DNA from: Anaerolineae bacterium
GTDB lineage: Bacteria; Chloroflexota; Anaerolineae; Promineifilales; Promineifilaceae
Length of the DNA stretch: 58,134 nt
Reading direction: 5' to 3'
Assembly (NCBI GenBank): GCA_020848035.1
Contig: JADLAX010000005.1
Span: 1 to 58,134, forward strand
In this document: positions 31,903 to 40,498 of the stretch, one piece after another
How the letters are laid out: the number at the start of each line of letters is the position of its first letter
Numbering within the stretch: position 1 is the stretch's first letter
Program-made: the position numbers and the translations under genes
Notes under the pieces: generated by a model
The model's database searches: none
What the model saw: the letters and a program-made list of their open reading frames with translations, nothing else
What the model was told of the DNA's origin: nothing

Positions 31903-34900
31903 TTATTCCTCATCCTTTCCTGAGACGGTCGTTACATCGCCCGCCATGTATTTCTCCATAAAGCTGTTCTCATGGCCGGGCGTAAAGCCAGATTTCACCG
32001 GCTCCCAGACCCCGATGCCATTCAAGCCGCCATTTTCGGCCTTTTCCACTTTCACCAGCGTTTCTTTGGGCACGGTATTCAGGGCGTGGTTATCCGCCTC
32101 GCCGCCAAACATGAAGCCGGTAAACACCTTCTGCTTGTGAAACAGCGTATCCGTCTGGTGCATGGGCATGGACCAGTCGCGGGTGATGGACTGCTGGGAG
32201 CCGTAACGCAGGTTGGCCTGGTAGCCAGTCCCTTCGGATTTGGCCAGCCCGTCGGGGCGTGTCTCATGGGCGCGTACCGACTTTTCCGTGGCCATAAACG
32301 GCCCGTGCTTGAGCATGATGATATGGTACGGGTAAGCCGGGTTGTACTTCACGCGCAGCATCAGCCGGGCTACTTTGTAGAAGGGATCATCCGGTTTCCA
32401 GCCGCGATACGGCCGGTCCGCCGGGTTGGCGTCCACGTAGACGTAATCCCCATCTTCAATGCCTAAATCTTTGGCCGCCTGCGGGTGCATATGCAGTTGA
32501 TGGTCGCCCACGCCCGGCAGCCGCTTGTCCACCCGGTACGGGTCGCCGAAGTTGCTGTCCAGGATAATCGTCCAGTCCACCGTACTCCAGGAGGAGTGGA
32601 CGCGGTGGCGTGTTTTGGGCGTCAGGCAGTAGAAATGGTAGCCTTGTTCCCACAGCGGATTTTTGCTGACCTTTACCTGCGTCCATGGCTTGGCAATATT
32701 ACGCACGGTGCGCTCTTCCCAGCCCATCTCTTCTTCGGGAATGCCGTAGTCGTCGGGGCGAATAAAGCGGCTGCTGCTGACGATGACGTTGGGCAGGTAG
32801 GGTGTGCCTTCTGGTCCTTCGCGGTGGCTGATGATGTTTTCGCCGTATTCGATGGCTTCGGGGATGTCGCAGTAGGCAGCCAGGCGGCCGCAGTCGGTGA
32901 AGAATGGTTCCGAGTCGTTGACCTGCTCCCAGAAGGGGATGCGCGGGTAGGTGCGGAAGAGCATCAGCGCCGCGCCCGGCTCGCCATATTTGCCGTCCAT
33001 AATGTCGTCGTAGGTGTAGCCGCGGGTAGGCACAGACATATCCAGCAGGCGCTGAATGTATACTTCCGGCCGTCCTTCCAGGACAAATTTCCAATAATCG
33101 CGGAACCGCTGGTCGTCCAGTTCGTCGCCAATGGCCGCCGCCAACTCACCCAAGATCACCACATCGTCTTTGGTGTCATAGAGCGGCGGAATGCCGCCTT
33201 TCCAGATTTGCAGGAACGGGTTGGAGCAAGAACCGGTGATTTCGGGCACGGTGAATTCGGCCCAGGAGTTGGCCGCCAGGCCAAAGTCAGCGTATTCCAC
33301 GCTGGCGGTCATCTCAATGTCTACGGCGATGATCAGGTCAATGAGCGGGTTGACGTTTTTGATCATGTCGTAATGGTGCTTGGCGTTGTTGAGCAGGTTG
33401 ACGTTGGAGTGGAACAACACCTTGCTGGGGGTGGGCATGTGGGTAGCGCCGGTGAAATTGCGACGGCCGTATTTCGGCGTCTCCACAATCAGCGGCCGGT
33501 CGCCATGATTCCAGTAGGCCGGTTCCTCATCCTGAGCATAGCTGTGCGCGTGTACGTCCTTGCCGTCCAGCGTATCACTCAGGTCGGGGTTAAAGGGGTC
33601 TTCGGCAATCCAGCCCTTAAAGCCCGGCCCCGTCCAGGGTGACCCCTGGAAGAGGGCAGCCTTGTAGTTGCCCGCCCAGGTGTAGCAGCCTGCGCCCGGT
33701 TTGCCGATGTCGCCGGTGAGCATGACGGGCAGGAATTGGGCGCGGTTGGCTAAGGTAGCATGGAACCAGTGGTTGATGCCTTCACCGATGTGAATGGCGA
33801 CCGGACTCATCGTCACAATATCTTCGGCCATCTGCTCGATGAGATTTTTGGGTGCGTGGGTGATGTCGGCTACGGTGTCTAGATCGTATTCTTGCAAATG
33901 CTCCTCGTACATGGCCCACAAGGTCATCACCTCAATCTCTTCCCCTTCGCCGCCTTCTTCGGTGGGCAGTAAAGTCACTTTGCCCGACCAGGTAAGGCGG
34001 GGGTTGATCCCTTTGCCATCCATCTGTTCGCCCACGTCGTCGCGGGTGAGGGGGATGAGTTCACCGACGTTGTCATCGAAGACCACGTAGTCGCCCAGGG
34101 TGTCGTACTGTTCCTGGCTGAGGCCGTGCAGCTTGAAGCTGGGGCCGTCTTCGCTCAAACCGGGTTGGTAATCCGGGAATATTTCGTGAGGGTGCAGCCG
34201 TTTGAGGGTGTCCAGCCGTACCACCAGGGGGAAGTCGGTGAATTGTTTGACGAAGGGTTCGTTGTACCGTTCGTTGTCCATAATCCATTTGCTTACACCC
34301 AGGAAGAGGGCGGTGTCGGTAGACGGCCGTATCGGAATCCAGGTGTCGGCTTTGGTGGCGGGCGGTGAGTATTCCGGGGTGATGGTGTAAATTTTGCCGC
34401 CCCGTTCCATCGTTTCGATGAAAAAGTGGGACTCCGCCATCTTGTTTTCCACCAGATTTTTGCCACATTGGATGTGCAGTCGCGTATTGCGCAAGTCGTT
34501 AAAGTCGCAGTCTGAGGCTTGCAAGCCGGTGGTGAATGGGTGGCCGGGAGCCTGGTCCCCGTGCCAGGTGTAATTAGACCAGCGGCGGCCGCCCAATGCT
34601 GTTTCCTCATCGGTGCCGCGCACGTGGGTATCCAGCAGCGCCAGCGTGTTCGAAAAGCGATACATGCCATATTTGCCGATGACGCCTAACAGCCCCATGC
34701 CGCCGCGGCATTTCATGGTGCGTGTACCCGCCCCCTGCATGGCCGCGATCATCTCGTCAGGATAACCGTCGGCCTGCAGGCGGACTACTCCTTCTCGTCC
34801 TGAGTAGTGGGTGGCAATGGCGATCATGCCACGGGCGATGTAGCGGTACGCTTCGTCCCAGGAGGTGGGGACCATCACGTCCTCGCCACGAGCGGTGAAT

Positions 34901-35370
34901 TTGTATTTATCGCGGTTGGCCGCATCCAGGTACGGGTAGCCATCATCGGCCCAATTCTTCCAGCCCTGGCGCATGATGGGGCCTTTAAGGCGGTGCGGCC
35001 CGTAGACGCGGCGGTGGAAGGTTTGCCCTTTTTTGCAGCCGCGTGGATGCCAATGGGCGGTGGCGGTGTTGCCGTAGAGGTCGCTGTATTTGTCTACGTC
35101 ATAGTTCGTCTCTGAACGCAGGATAACGCCGTTACGCACGAAGGCACGCAGGCGGCAGGCGTGGGTGTCGTTGGGGGAACAGACGTAGGTAAAAGAAGAA
35201 TCGTAGGCATACTGGTTGCGGTAGATTTCTTCCCAGCCCCGGTCAGGGTAATCGGCCAGAGGGTTCAGCACATTGACCGGCTCCAGCAGCTGCAAATGCA
35301 AATATCTGGCCATAGCAACGCCGCTGACAGCGCCACTCATTTTGAGAAAGTCTCGACGGGATAAGTTCAT
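31903..35370 (-). CDS. nxrA/narG: Nitrite oxidoreductase / nitrate reductase alpha subunit, Nitrospira/anammox type (1155 aa)
   Basis: Molybdopterin catalytic subunit of the type II DMSO-reductase family. A twin-arginine signal (NLSRRDFLKMSGAVSG) predicts export, so the active site faces outwards. The N-terminal cluster region has C64, C72 and C112 (TYVCSPNDTHACRLRAFVRNG; HPRGCKKG), the spacing I recall for NxrA of Nitrospira and anammox bacteria rather than for E. coli NarG. Further blocks: GHPFTTGLQASDCDFND, CGKNLVENKMAESHFF, TPEYSPPATKADTWIPIRP, IGEGINHWFHATLANRA, DIEMTASVEYADF and YHFYCLTPKTRHRVHSSW. The length (1155) equals that of NxrA (about 1150). At the expected molybdenum-ligand position the residue appears to be glutamate (AESHF) instead of aspartate (PDAHF or PDSHW in relatives). 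The enzyme is either a nitrate reductase or a nitrite oxidase. The neighbouring nirK favours nitrate reduction. Confidence 0.88.
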   Translation of the reverse strand: MNLSRRDFLKMSGAVSGVAMARYLHLQLLEPVNVLNPLADYPDRGWEEIYRNQYAYDSSFTYVCSPNDTHACRLRAFVRNGVILRSETNYDVDKYSDLYGNTATAHWHPRGCKKGQTFHRRVYGPHRLKGPIMRQGWKNWADDGYPYLDAANRDKYKFTARGEDVMVPTSWDEAYRYIARGMIAIATHYSGREGVVRLQADGYPDEMIAAMQGAGTRTMKCRGGMGLLGVIGKYGMYRFSNTLALLDTHVRGTDEETALGGRRWSNYTWHGDQAPGHPFTTGLQASDCDFNDLRNTRLHIQCGKNLVENKMAESHFFIETMERGGKIYTITPEYSPPATKADTWIPIRPSTDTALFLGVSKWIMDNERYNEPFVKQFTDFPLVVRLDTLKRLHPHEIFPDYQPGLSEDGPSFKLHGLSQEQYDTLGDYVVFDDNVGELIPLTRDDVGEQMDGKGINPRLTWSGKVTLLPTEEGGEGEEIEVMTLWAMYEEHLQEYDLDTVADITHAPKNLIEQMAEDIVTMSPVAIHIGEGINHWFHATLANRAQFLPVMLTGDIGKPGAGCYTWAGNYKAALFQGSPWTGPGFKGWIAEDPFNPDLSDTLDGKDVHAHSYAQDEEPAYWNHGDRPLIVETPKYGRRNFTGATHMPTPSKVLFHSNVNLLNNAKHHYDMIKNVNPLIDLIIAVDIEMTASVEYADFGLAANSWAEFTVPEITGSCSNPFLQIWKGGIPPLYDTKDDVVILGELAAAIGDELDDQRFRDYWKFVLEGRPEVYIQRLLDMSVPTRGYTYDDIMDGKYGEPGAALMLFRTYPRIPFWEQVNDSEPFFTDCGRLAAYCDIPEAIEYGENIISHREGPEGTPYLPNVIVSSSRFIRPDDYGIPEEEMGWEERTVRNIAKPWTQVKVSKNPLWEQGYHFYCLTPKTRHRVHSSWSTVDWTIILDSNFGDPYRVDKRLPGVGDHQLHMHPQAAKDLGIEDGDYVYVDANPADRPYRGWKPDDPFYKVARLMLRVKYNPAYPYHIIMLKHGPFMATEKSVRAHETRPDGLAKSEGTGYQANLRYGSQQSITRDWSMPMHQTDTLFHKQKVFTGFMFGGEADNHALNTVPKETLVKVEKAENGGLNGIGVWEPVKSGFTPGHENSFMEKYMAGDVTTVSGKDEE

Positions 35371-35426
35371 AAGCGTACTCCGTATATTCGGGAGATTGGC
35401 GATGAGGTGAGTTTAATCTCCAATCT

Positions 35427-35780
35427 CTAATCTCCTGTGCGCGTTGACAATTCGTTAATCGCCGCCAGCAAATCGGTACGACGCGCGCTAACACGTCGGC
35501 TGGTGATGATCTGGACGTAGTCCTGATTCATATCGGCATGGATGATGGGAATTGCTGGAAGTAAAGCAAGAAGTGGTTGTAGGTTGGTTTGGGTCTGTTC
35601 ACTAATGTTGGCAACGATGATGATGTGAGGGAGGGTTTGGGAAACGGCCGTAACCGCCTGAGTGGGTGATACGGCCGTGCCCACCACCTGTATGTTCTCC
35701 GTGTCAGCCAGGATTTGGCCCAATGATTCGGTGAACAACGTATGCCCAACCAAAAAAATACGACACCTCTCTTCTTCCAT
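35427..35780 (-). CDS. Receiver-like protein without phosphoacceptor (117 aa)
   Basis: A single-domain protein with a CheY-like fold pattern (CRIFLVGHTLFTESLGQIL, IQVVGTAVSPTQAVTAV, HIIIVANISEQTQ). In a true receiver the third strand ends with the phosphorylated aspartate; here it reads VANIS, and the N-terminal acidic pair is replaced by VGH. It is therefore probably not phosphorylated. There is no DNA-binding domain. It stands upstream of the nxrA gene on the same strand with an inverted repeat between (35388-35430). A second stand-alone receiver of this sort is at 51119. It may act as a protein-interaction or scaffold module in the respiratory regulon. Confidence 0.65.
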   Translation of the reverse strand: MEEERCRIFLVGHTLFTESLGQILADTENIQVVGTAVSPTQAVTAVSQTLPHIIIVANISEQTQTNLQPLLALLPAIPIIHADMNQDYVQIITSRRVSARRTDLLAAINELSTRTGD

Positions 35781-35959
35781 ACCCTGAAGGGTAGCGAAGG
35801 AAAACAGAATTATCTATCCGTCACAAGTGGCACAAAGGATGAAAAAAGAGTGATTTTTAGGTTGTTCGGCTCACGAAGGAGTAGCTCTTTTGGGATGTGA
35901 TTCGTTCATGAGGTTGGAATTGTAGGAGCCGCGAGGAAAGTGTGAGCAACGGCCGTATC

Positions 35960-36973
35960 CTACTCGTGGGCCAGATACCATTGCAGAGCCGCTGCCATCA
36001 ATTCTGGATCCGTATCGTAGGCAAACGTGGCTCGCAGTACCCCTTCCCGATCCAGTAAATAAGATCGTGTTGAATGGTCAATGGTATAAACAGCCTCAGG
36101 CCCGCTGCCCAGGCGGCGTTCGTAATAAAAACCGTAGTCCGGCTGAATGCGAGCCAGCGTAGCATCATCAGCGGCAAACCCCACAAAATCCAGATCGAAA
36201 TTAGCCAGATAAGGCTGCATCAACGCAACGGTGTCCCGGTCAGCATCAACGCTGATAAAGACAAAGTTTACTTCTTCGGCCGCTTCCCCCATCACAGCCT
36301 TGGCATTTTTGTAATCGACCAACGTCAGCGGGCAAAAGTCAGGGCAATGCATGTAACCAAAGAAGATGAGACGCCAACGGCCGTTTAAGTCACTCAGCGC
36401 AGCTACATCCGGACGGGTGCTGGGTGCGCTAAAGTCCTGCACTCTTACCGGTGGGTTGGTAACTTGCCCTACGAAAACACCATCAGCAGCCGCCAATAAT
36501 GATGCTGTTGTCAACGCATCGGTCCCCTCCACTGGCTCAAGTGAGACAACTGCCTCAACCTCCAGCGTGGCGCCTGAGTCAAACGTCAAGGTCAACATGA
36601 TGGTGTCGCTGGCCACCAGCGGTGCGCTTAAGCCCATCAGCATGATATGCTCACCGCCCGGCTTTAGCTGCACCGTCTCCCCCGCCGGGATTTGAACTGC
36701 CTCTACCGGACGCATTTTCATCAAATCCCCATCCATCTGTGTTTCATGTATTTCGGCACTTTCGGCAACGGCCGTCTCTACGCCAACCAATTGCTGTGGG
36801 GAACGGCCGTTATTCGTAATTTGCAGGTAGGCGGCGCTCATGACATCTGCCGGGCGCACCCAGGCACCGCTCACCTGCAATGCTTCTGCTTCTGTTTGTG
36901 TCGGTGCACAGGCTGCGAAAACGGCCGTCATCAGCAGCAAAAAGAGGAAACTCAGCACCAGCTTTTTTGGCAT
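35960..36973 (-). CDS. PCu(A)C-SCO copper chaperone fusion lipoprotein (337 aa)
   Basis: Two copper chaperones in one chain. A lipoprotein signal (MTAVFAACAPTQ) is followed by a PCu(A)C domain (about residues 35-150) with the H-x-n-M-x10-M-x-H-x-M pattern: SAEIHETQMDGDLMKMRPVE and KPGGEHIMLMGL. Then comes a SCO1/SenC domain (about 170-335) with the copper site MHCPDFCPLT and a downstream histidine in YTIDHSTRSYLL. The two proteins cooperate to load copper into CuA of oxidases, and could serve NirK here. The gene lies 125 bases downstream of nirK, on the same strand. A start at ATG 36973 with AGGAAG at eight bases is good. The fusion is unusual in my experience but not unknown. Confidence 0.88.
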   Translation of the reverse strand: MPKKLVLSFLFLLLMTAVFAACAPTQTEAEALQVSGAWVRPADVMSAAYLQITNNGRSPQQLVGVETAVAESAEIHETQMDGDLMKMRPVEAVQIPAGETVQLKPGGEHIMLMGLSAPLVASDTIMLTLTFDSGATLEVEAVVSLEPVEGTDALTTASLLAAADGVFVGQVTNPPVRVQDFSAPSTRPDVAALSDLNGRWRLIFFGYMHCPDFCPLTLVDYKNAKAVMGEAAEEVNFVFISVDADRDTVALMQPYLANFDLDFVGFAADDATLARIQPDYGFYYERRLGSGPEAVYTIDHSTRSYLLDREGVLRATFAYDTDPELMAAALQWYLAHE

Positions 36974-37097
36974 ATTTCGTTCTTCCTGGTAGGACGAATC
37001 CCCAGGTGAGGCAGATGATCTGGCTTAACCTGCACCACCTGTGGATAAAAGTTTATCTGTTTTTGGTTCGTTTTGACTTTTGGGGCGGAACGGCCGT

Positions 37098-38957
37098 TTA
37101 ATGGCCAGACTCCTCCGGAAAACCTTCAGCCCCAAAAATGTCAGGGTTTTCTTCACCCTCGGCATAGAGGAAGCCAACCAGCCCCCGCTCCAAACGGCTC
37201 AAAGCGTGATCAACCATAATGTACCGGCCCGGCACATCCATGGTAAACTCAACCACGGTGGCCCCACCAGGGGGTACCATTGTCGTTTGCACATCTTCTA
37301 GTGGCGGCGAACTTAAAGACGCCATTGGATAAACCCGGTCAAAAATCTCACCAATCATGTGGAAGGAGGAAATTTTGTTAGGCCCGCCCACGCCAAAATA
37401 AATGCGTACGCTGTCGCCAACCGCTGTGCGCATGGCATACTCATCCAGCGTGAGGGCATTGGCCGCCCCATTAAACACATAATATTGAGGGGTCTCGTTG
37501 AGCATTTGCTGGTGGCTGAAGGTGAGATGCCCTTCCGTGCCAAATGGCTGTTCGGTGTAAATTTCACCCTGCATCACATAAAATTCGTGATCCACTTCCG
37601 GCAAGCCCTCTTCCGGTTCCACCAAAATCAGACCATACATACCACTGGAGATGTGGTGAGCGATACTGGGAGTTGCACAATGATACACATAGAGACCTGG
37701 CTGAAGCGCCCGGAAGTTGAAGGTAGACACTTCCCCCGCCATCGTCTGGGTGAACTCTGCCCCCCCGCCGGGACCGGTCACTGCATGCAGATCGATGGAG
37801 TGGGGCAAGATACTCTCAATTTGATTATTAATGCGCACTTCCATCGTGTCGCCGATGCGCATGCGCAGCATTGGCCCCGGCACCTGACCATTAAAGGTCA
37901 TGTAGCGAAAAGTGGTACCGTCATCCAGCTGGCCGTCTACTTCCATTGTGGTCAATTCAACGACATGATGTTGGGATTCTGTAGCCGTAATTGGCGGCGG
38001 CATATCAGCCGGATTACGAATAATAGAGACAGCGTCGGCTACAGCTGGCGCCGCAGAAACAGTGTTCATGGCATGATCCATACCACCATCGGCCAGCGAT
38101 TGGTCCATCGCTGCTTCATCACCGGCGCTAACTGCCCCTTCTACCCGCAGCACCCCTTCCAGGCCAGCATCGCGCTGCCCCGGCAGCGAAGCGTAATAAT
38201 GAAACATCCCCAGCTGATCCGCCATGAACTCAACCGTGACAGGTTCTTCTGCTGCTGTCAGTTCGCCCGACGAAACGTCAAACGCGTCGATTTTTATATC
38301 GTGGGAATTCGAACTTTCGTTGATGAGGGTGAGGCGCACCGTGTCACCCAGGCGGGCAGACAGTTCCGGGTTCAAAACACCATCAATGCTGCCACCAACA
38401 CCAACAAAGCCCGCCTCATCTGACGATGCCCGCAGACTGTATTCAACCACGGCGGGCGCTGAGGTACCGTCTGGATTGGCCAGGTAGGCAATAACATTGT
38501 CTACTTCCTCAGAAGTTAACTGCAAATTGGGCATGGGCACGTTGTTGTGTTCGGCTAACAGTTCAGTTGCAATCGGGTCGCCTTCGGCCAGCATCACGTC
38601 TGGCTCGATAATCCAGCGCGCCAGCCAGTCAGGATCGCGCTGCTGGGTCACCCCCTGTAAGTCTGGCCCCACTCTCACGCCTTCGCCGATAGAGTGGCAG
38701 GCCGTGCATTTGGCTATGAATATTTCCTCTCCCAGGGCCGCTGAGCCTGCCTCTGTTGGTTGGTTTACAGCAGAAACGGCCGTATCAGCTGTCCCCACGT
38801 CTGCCGTTCCTGTCTGGTCTCGGAGGGAAAACCCAATCAGGGCTGCGCCGCCGATACATAGCAATATCATTACGCCCACAAAAATTGCCAGATCACGACT
38901 TGTAACCGGCCGTCTGTCCCAAGGTAATTCAGAAGTTTGATTCGTTTGTATGCTCAT
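37098..38957 (-). CDS. nirK: Cytochrome c - degenerate cupredoxin - NirK copper nitrite reductase fusion (619 aa)
   Basis: Trimodular nitrite reductase that reduces nitrite to NO. N-terminal membrane helix (about 22-45) followed by a cytochrome c domain with heme motif CTACHS (C84, C87, H88; M142 probable ligand). Then a cupredoxin-like domain (about 170-275) that keeps SHDIKIDAF and FHYYASLPG but has tyrosine where the copper cysteine should be, so it probably has no copper. The two-domain NirK core (about 325-600) has type 1 ligands H386, C427, H435, M440 (PHSIDLH; YVYHCATP; HHISSGMYG), and type 2 ligands H391, H426 and H533 (SFHMIGEIFDRVYP), with catalytic aspartate D389. The heme domain would feed electrons directly. 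The start ATG 38957 has GAGGCG upstream. A TTGAT-N4-ATCAA box lies 105 bases upstream. Confidence 0.92.
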   Translation of the reverse strand: MSIQTNQTSELPWDRRPVTSRDLAIFVGVMILLCIGGAALIGFSLRDQTGTADVGTADTAVSAVNQPTEAGSAALGEEIFIAKCTACHSIGEGVRVGPDLQGVTQQRDPDWLARWIIEPDVMLAEGDPIATELLAEHNNVPMPNLQLTSEEVDNVIAYLANPDGTSAPAVVEYSLRASSDEAGFVGVGGSIDGVLNPELSARLGDTVRLTLINESSNSHDIKIDAFDVSSGELTAAEEPVTVEFMADQLGMFHYYASLPGQRDAGLEGVLRVEGAVSAGDEAAMDQSLADGGMDHAMNTVSAAPAVADAVSIIRNPADMPPPITATESQHHVVELTTMEVDGQLDDGTTFRYMTFNGQVPGPMLRMRIGDTMEVRINNQIESILPHSIDLHAVTGPGGGAEFTQTMAGEVSTFNFRALQPGLYVYHCATPSIAHHISSGMYGLILVEPEEGLPEVDHEFYVMQGEIYTEQPFGTEGHLTFSHQQMLNETPQYYVFNGAANALTLDEYAMRTAVGDSVRIYFGVGGPNKISSFHMIGEIFDRVYPMASLSSPPLEDVQTTMVPPGGATVVEFTMDVPGRYIMVDHALSRLERGLVGFLYAEGEENPDIFGAEGFPEESGH

Positions 38958-39061
38958 GCTTTCGCCTCATTTCGTATTAAATAGACTGCTGATCGATGCA
39001 ACCAGGCATGGAGAGAGCGCCTGGCTTAAGCGTAGGATAGACCAGGGGGGATCAGTTGGCC

Positions 39062-39075
39062 TTGATCTAAATCAA
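39062..39075. promoter_or_regulatory. Perfect FNR/DNR box TTGAT-N4-ATCAA
   Basis: TTGATCTAAATCAA is a perfect inverted repeat (flanked by C and G) 105 bases upstream of the nirK start and 7 bases downstream of the 39082 gene stop. Classical nitrogen-oxide control site of DNR/FNR-type activators. Confidence 0.85.
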
Positions 39076-39081
39076 GTTGGT

Positions 39082-39753
39082 TTAAAGTTGTGCCTGCTCG
39101 TGAAGGATATCTGGCTTGGTAATGATGATACGGTGGCGATCAAAGCGGATGGCACCGGCTTTTTCCAGGATACGAAGGGAACGGCTGATGGATTCTGGCG
39201 TTGTCGCCAGGTGATTGGCAATCAGGGCACGGGTGATGGCTGGATGTTTCAGGGAGCGATTTTCACTCTGCTCCAGCAAAAAATGAGCCAGGCGAGCCGT
39301 AACGGAATGCAGAGCCAGGTCTTCCATCCGTCCGGCTGCAAAGCGAATTCGTTCTGTCAACCCCTGTATGATAGCCAGGGCCATTTCATGATCTGCTTGA
39401 AGCGCCTGGGAAAAAACATCCGTAGCAATGACCCAGGCAGAGACATCGGTCACGGCCATCGTGCTGACAGGGTTGGGAGCGCCGTCGAGAGCGGCAATGT
39501 CGTTGAAGGTATCTCCAGGACCCAAAATGTGCAGGATATATTCCTGTCCATCGGGGGAGAGTTTAAAGGCTTTGACGCGGCCGTTTTCTACAATCCATAA
39601 TCCCGCAGACGGCTCACCTTCCAGAAATATCATCTCATTGGATGCAAATGTACGGTGTGCTGCCTGCTTTGCAAATTTGTTTAAAGTAGATTCTGCTACA
39701 TGGGCAAAATAAGGCACTTGTTGCAGCATGGAACGTACGGAAAAGTCGCTCAT
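39082..39753 (-). CDS. CRP/FNR-family regulator next to nirK (223 aa)
   Basis: Barrel domain with FLEGEPSAGLWIVENGRVKAFKLS and LGPGDTFNDIAALDG (in parts), dimer helix (ALAIIQGLTERIRFAAGRMEDLAL), and winged helix (RALIANHLATTPESISRSLRIL). No cysteines for an Fe-S cluster are evident, so it is DNR/NnrR-like rather than FNR-like. Its recognition helix (TTPESISRSLRIL) has the E-x-x-S-R pattern of FNR/DNR proteins that bind TTGAT half-sites. It lies just upstream of nirK on the same strand with a perfect box between them. A paralog with the same organisation stands at 56948. Most likely it activates nirK in response to NO or low oxygen. Confidence 0.9.
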   Translation of the reverse strand: MSDFSVRSMLQQVPYFAHVAESTLNKFAKQAAHRTFASNEMIFLEGEPSAGLWIVENGRVKAFKLSPDGQEYILHILGPGDTFNDIAALDGAPNPVSTMAVTDVSAWVIATDVFSQALQADHEMALAIIQGLTERIRFAAGRMEDLALHSVTARLAHFLLEQSENRSLKHPAITRALIANHLATTPESISRSLRILEKAGAIRFDRHRIIITKPDILHEQAQL

Positions 39754-39961
39754 TTAAGCCACCCTCTTTCCGTAGAAGCCAATGTTGGTAAGTTGAAATT
39801 CGACAAGCCAGTTATTTTCAATGACGATCGACAAGCGCATTTTTCCTTTTTTATAGAAGTGAACGGTTTCCATCCAATGATGGCATACAGATTTGTGTCA
39901 AACTGCGGCAGCATGAAAGATGACTTTATCATATGCTTACTTTAACTCTGTTGTGCGATTT

Positions 39962-40363
39962 TTAAACGTTTTTGAGTAGCCAGTTTGTTTTGATGCAATT
40001 TATTGCAACAGTATATGAATATGTAGGTTGGTGCAAAACGTTTGCCTTTGGGTCTTTGGCAGATGGTATTTTCATCCCCTCCTTCTTTAACAAATGGAAC
40101 GTCACCCGGGTTAACCAGAACAGCCCCAAAGCCGAATTGGCTCTGTTATTGCCATCATCCGGGTTGGGCAGGTCGGGCCAGAAGAGGAAGGCCAGGTGGT
40201 CGCGCGACCGCCTGGCTCGGGCGCGTAGGCTAGGTAGAAGAGCAGTATCCCGCGCCTGGCGGCCCGCCAGGTCGGACGGCTTGTCGCGACAGGCGATCTG
40301 CGGCGATCCCAGCAGGGTGATCTGCAAGGCGGCGAACGCGGCGTCCATGGCAGATTGCATCAT
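39962..40363 (-). pseudogene. SARP/BTAD regulator N-terminal remnant
   Basis: The frame contains ALQITLLGSPQIACRDKP and RRSRDHLAFLFWPDLPNPDDGNN, which match the DNA-binding N-terminus of SARP/BTAD regulators (compare LEICLFGGAEI and RDALAALLWGEMTDADAKNN in the intact 1014-aa protein at 19157). Between the blocks the sequence is scrambled and after them it continues as unrelated residues, so it is a decayed fragment. It is in the low-gene stretch 39754-41025 together with another fragment. Confidence 0.6.
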
Positions 40364-40411
40364 TGATTACGCTACCGAACAGCGCCGGAGGCGGCAAGCC
40401 GTCTGGCTACA

Positions 40412-40498
40412 AGATTCAGCTACGGGGGCAACGGCCGTTTCATACTCGGCACGGGACACATGGTACTTAAAATTGATCTGCAAAATTTTCTCGGACAC
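40412..40498 (-). pseudogene. YdhR-like monooxygenase N-terminal fragment
   Basis: A GTG start at 40498 with AAGGAG six bases upstream begins SEKILQINFKYHVSRAEY, then ETAVAPVAE, which is typical for the start of putative mono-oxygenase YdhR-type proteins (about 100 aa). After the ninth residue of the last block the frame turns into unrelated sequence and stops. It is therefore a 5-prime remnant truncated by deletion. Confidence 0.55.

Noticed and set aside
32485..33642. A 385-aa plus-strand open frame opposite nxrA
   Set aside because: Antisense shadow of a strongly conserved, GC-rich gene. Its composition (valine/glycine/histidine-rich, no motif) and the full set of catalytic motifs on the other strand argue against it.
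37359..38423. A 354-aa plus-strand open frame opposite nirK
   Set aside because: Antisense shadow. The minus strand has a complete NirK with all ligands.
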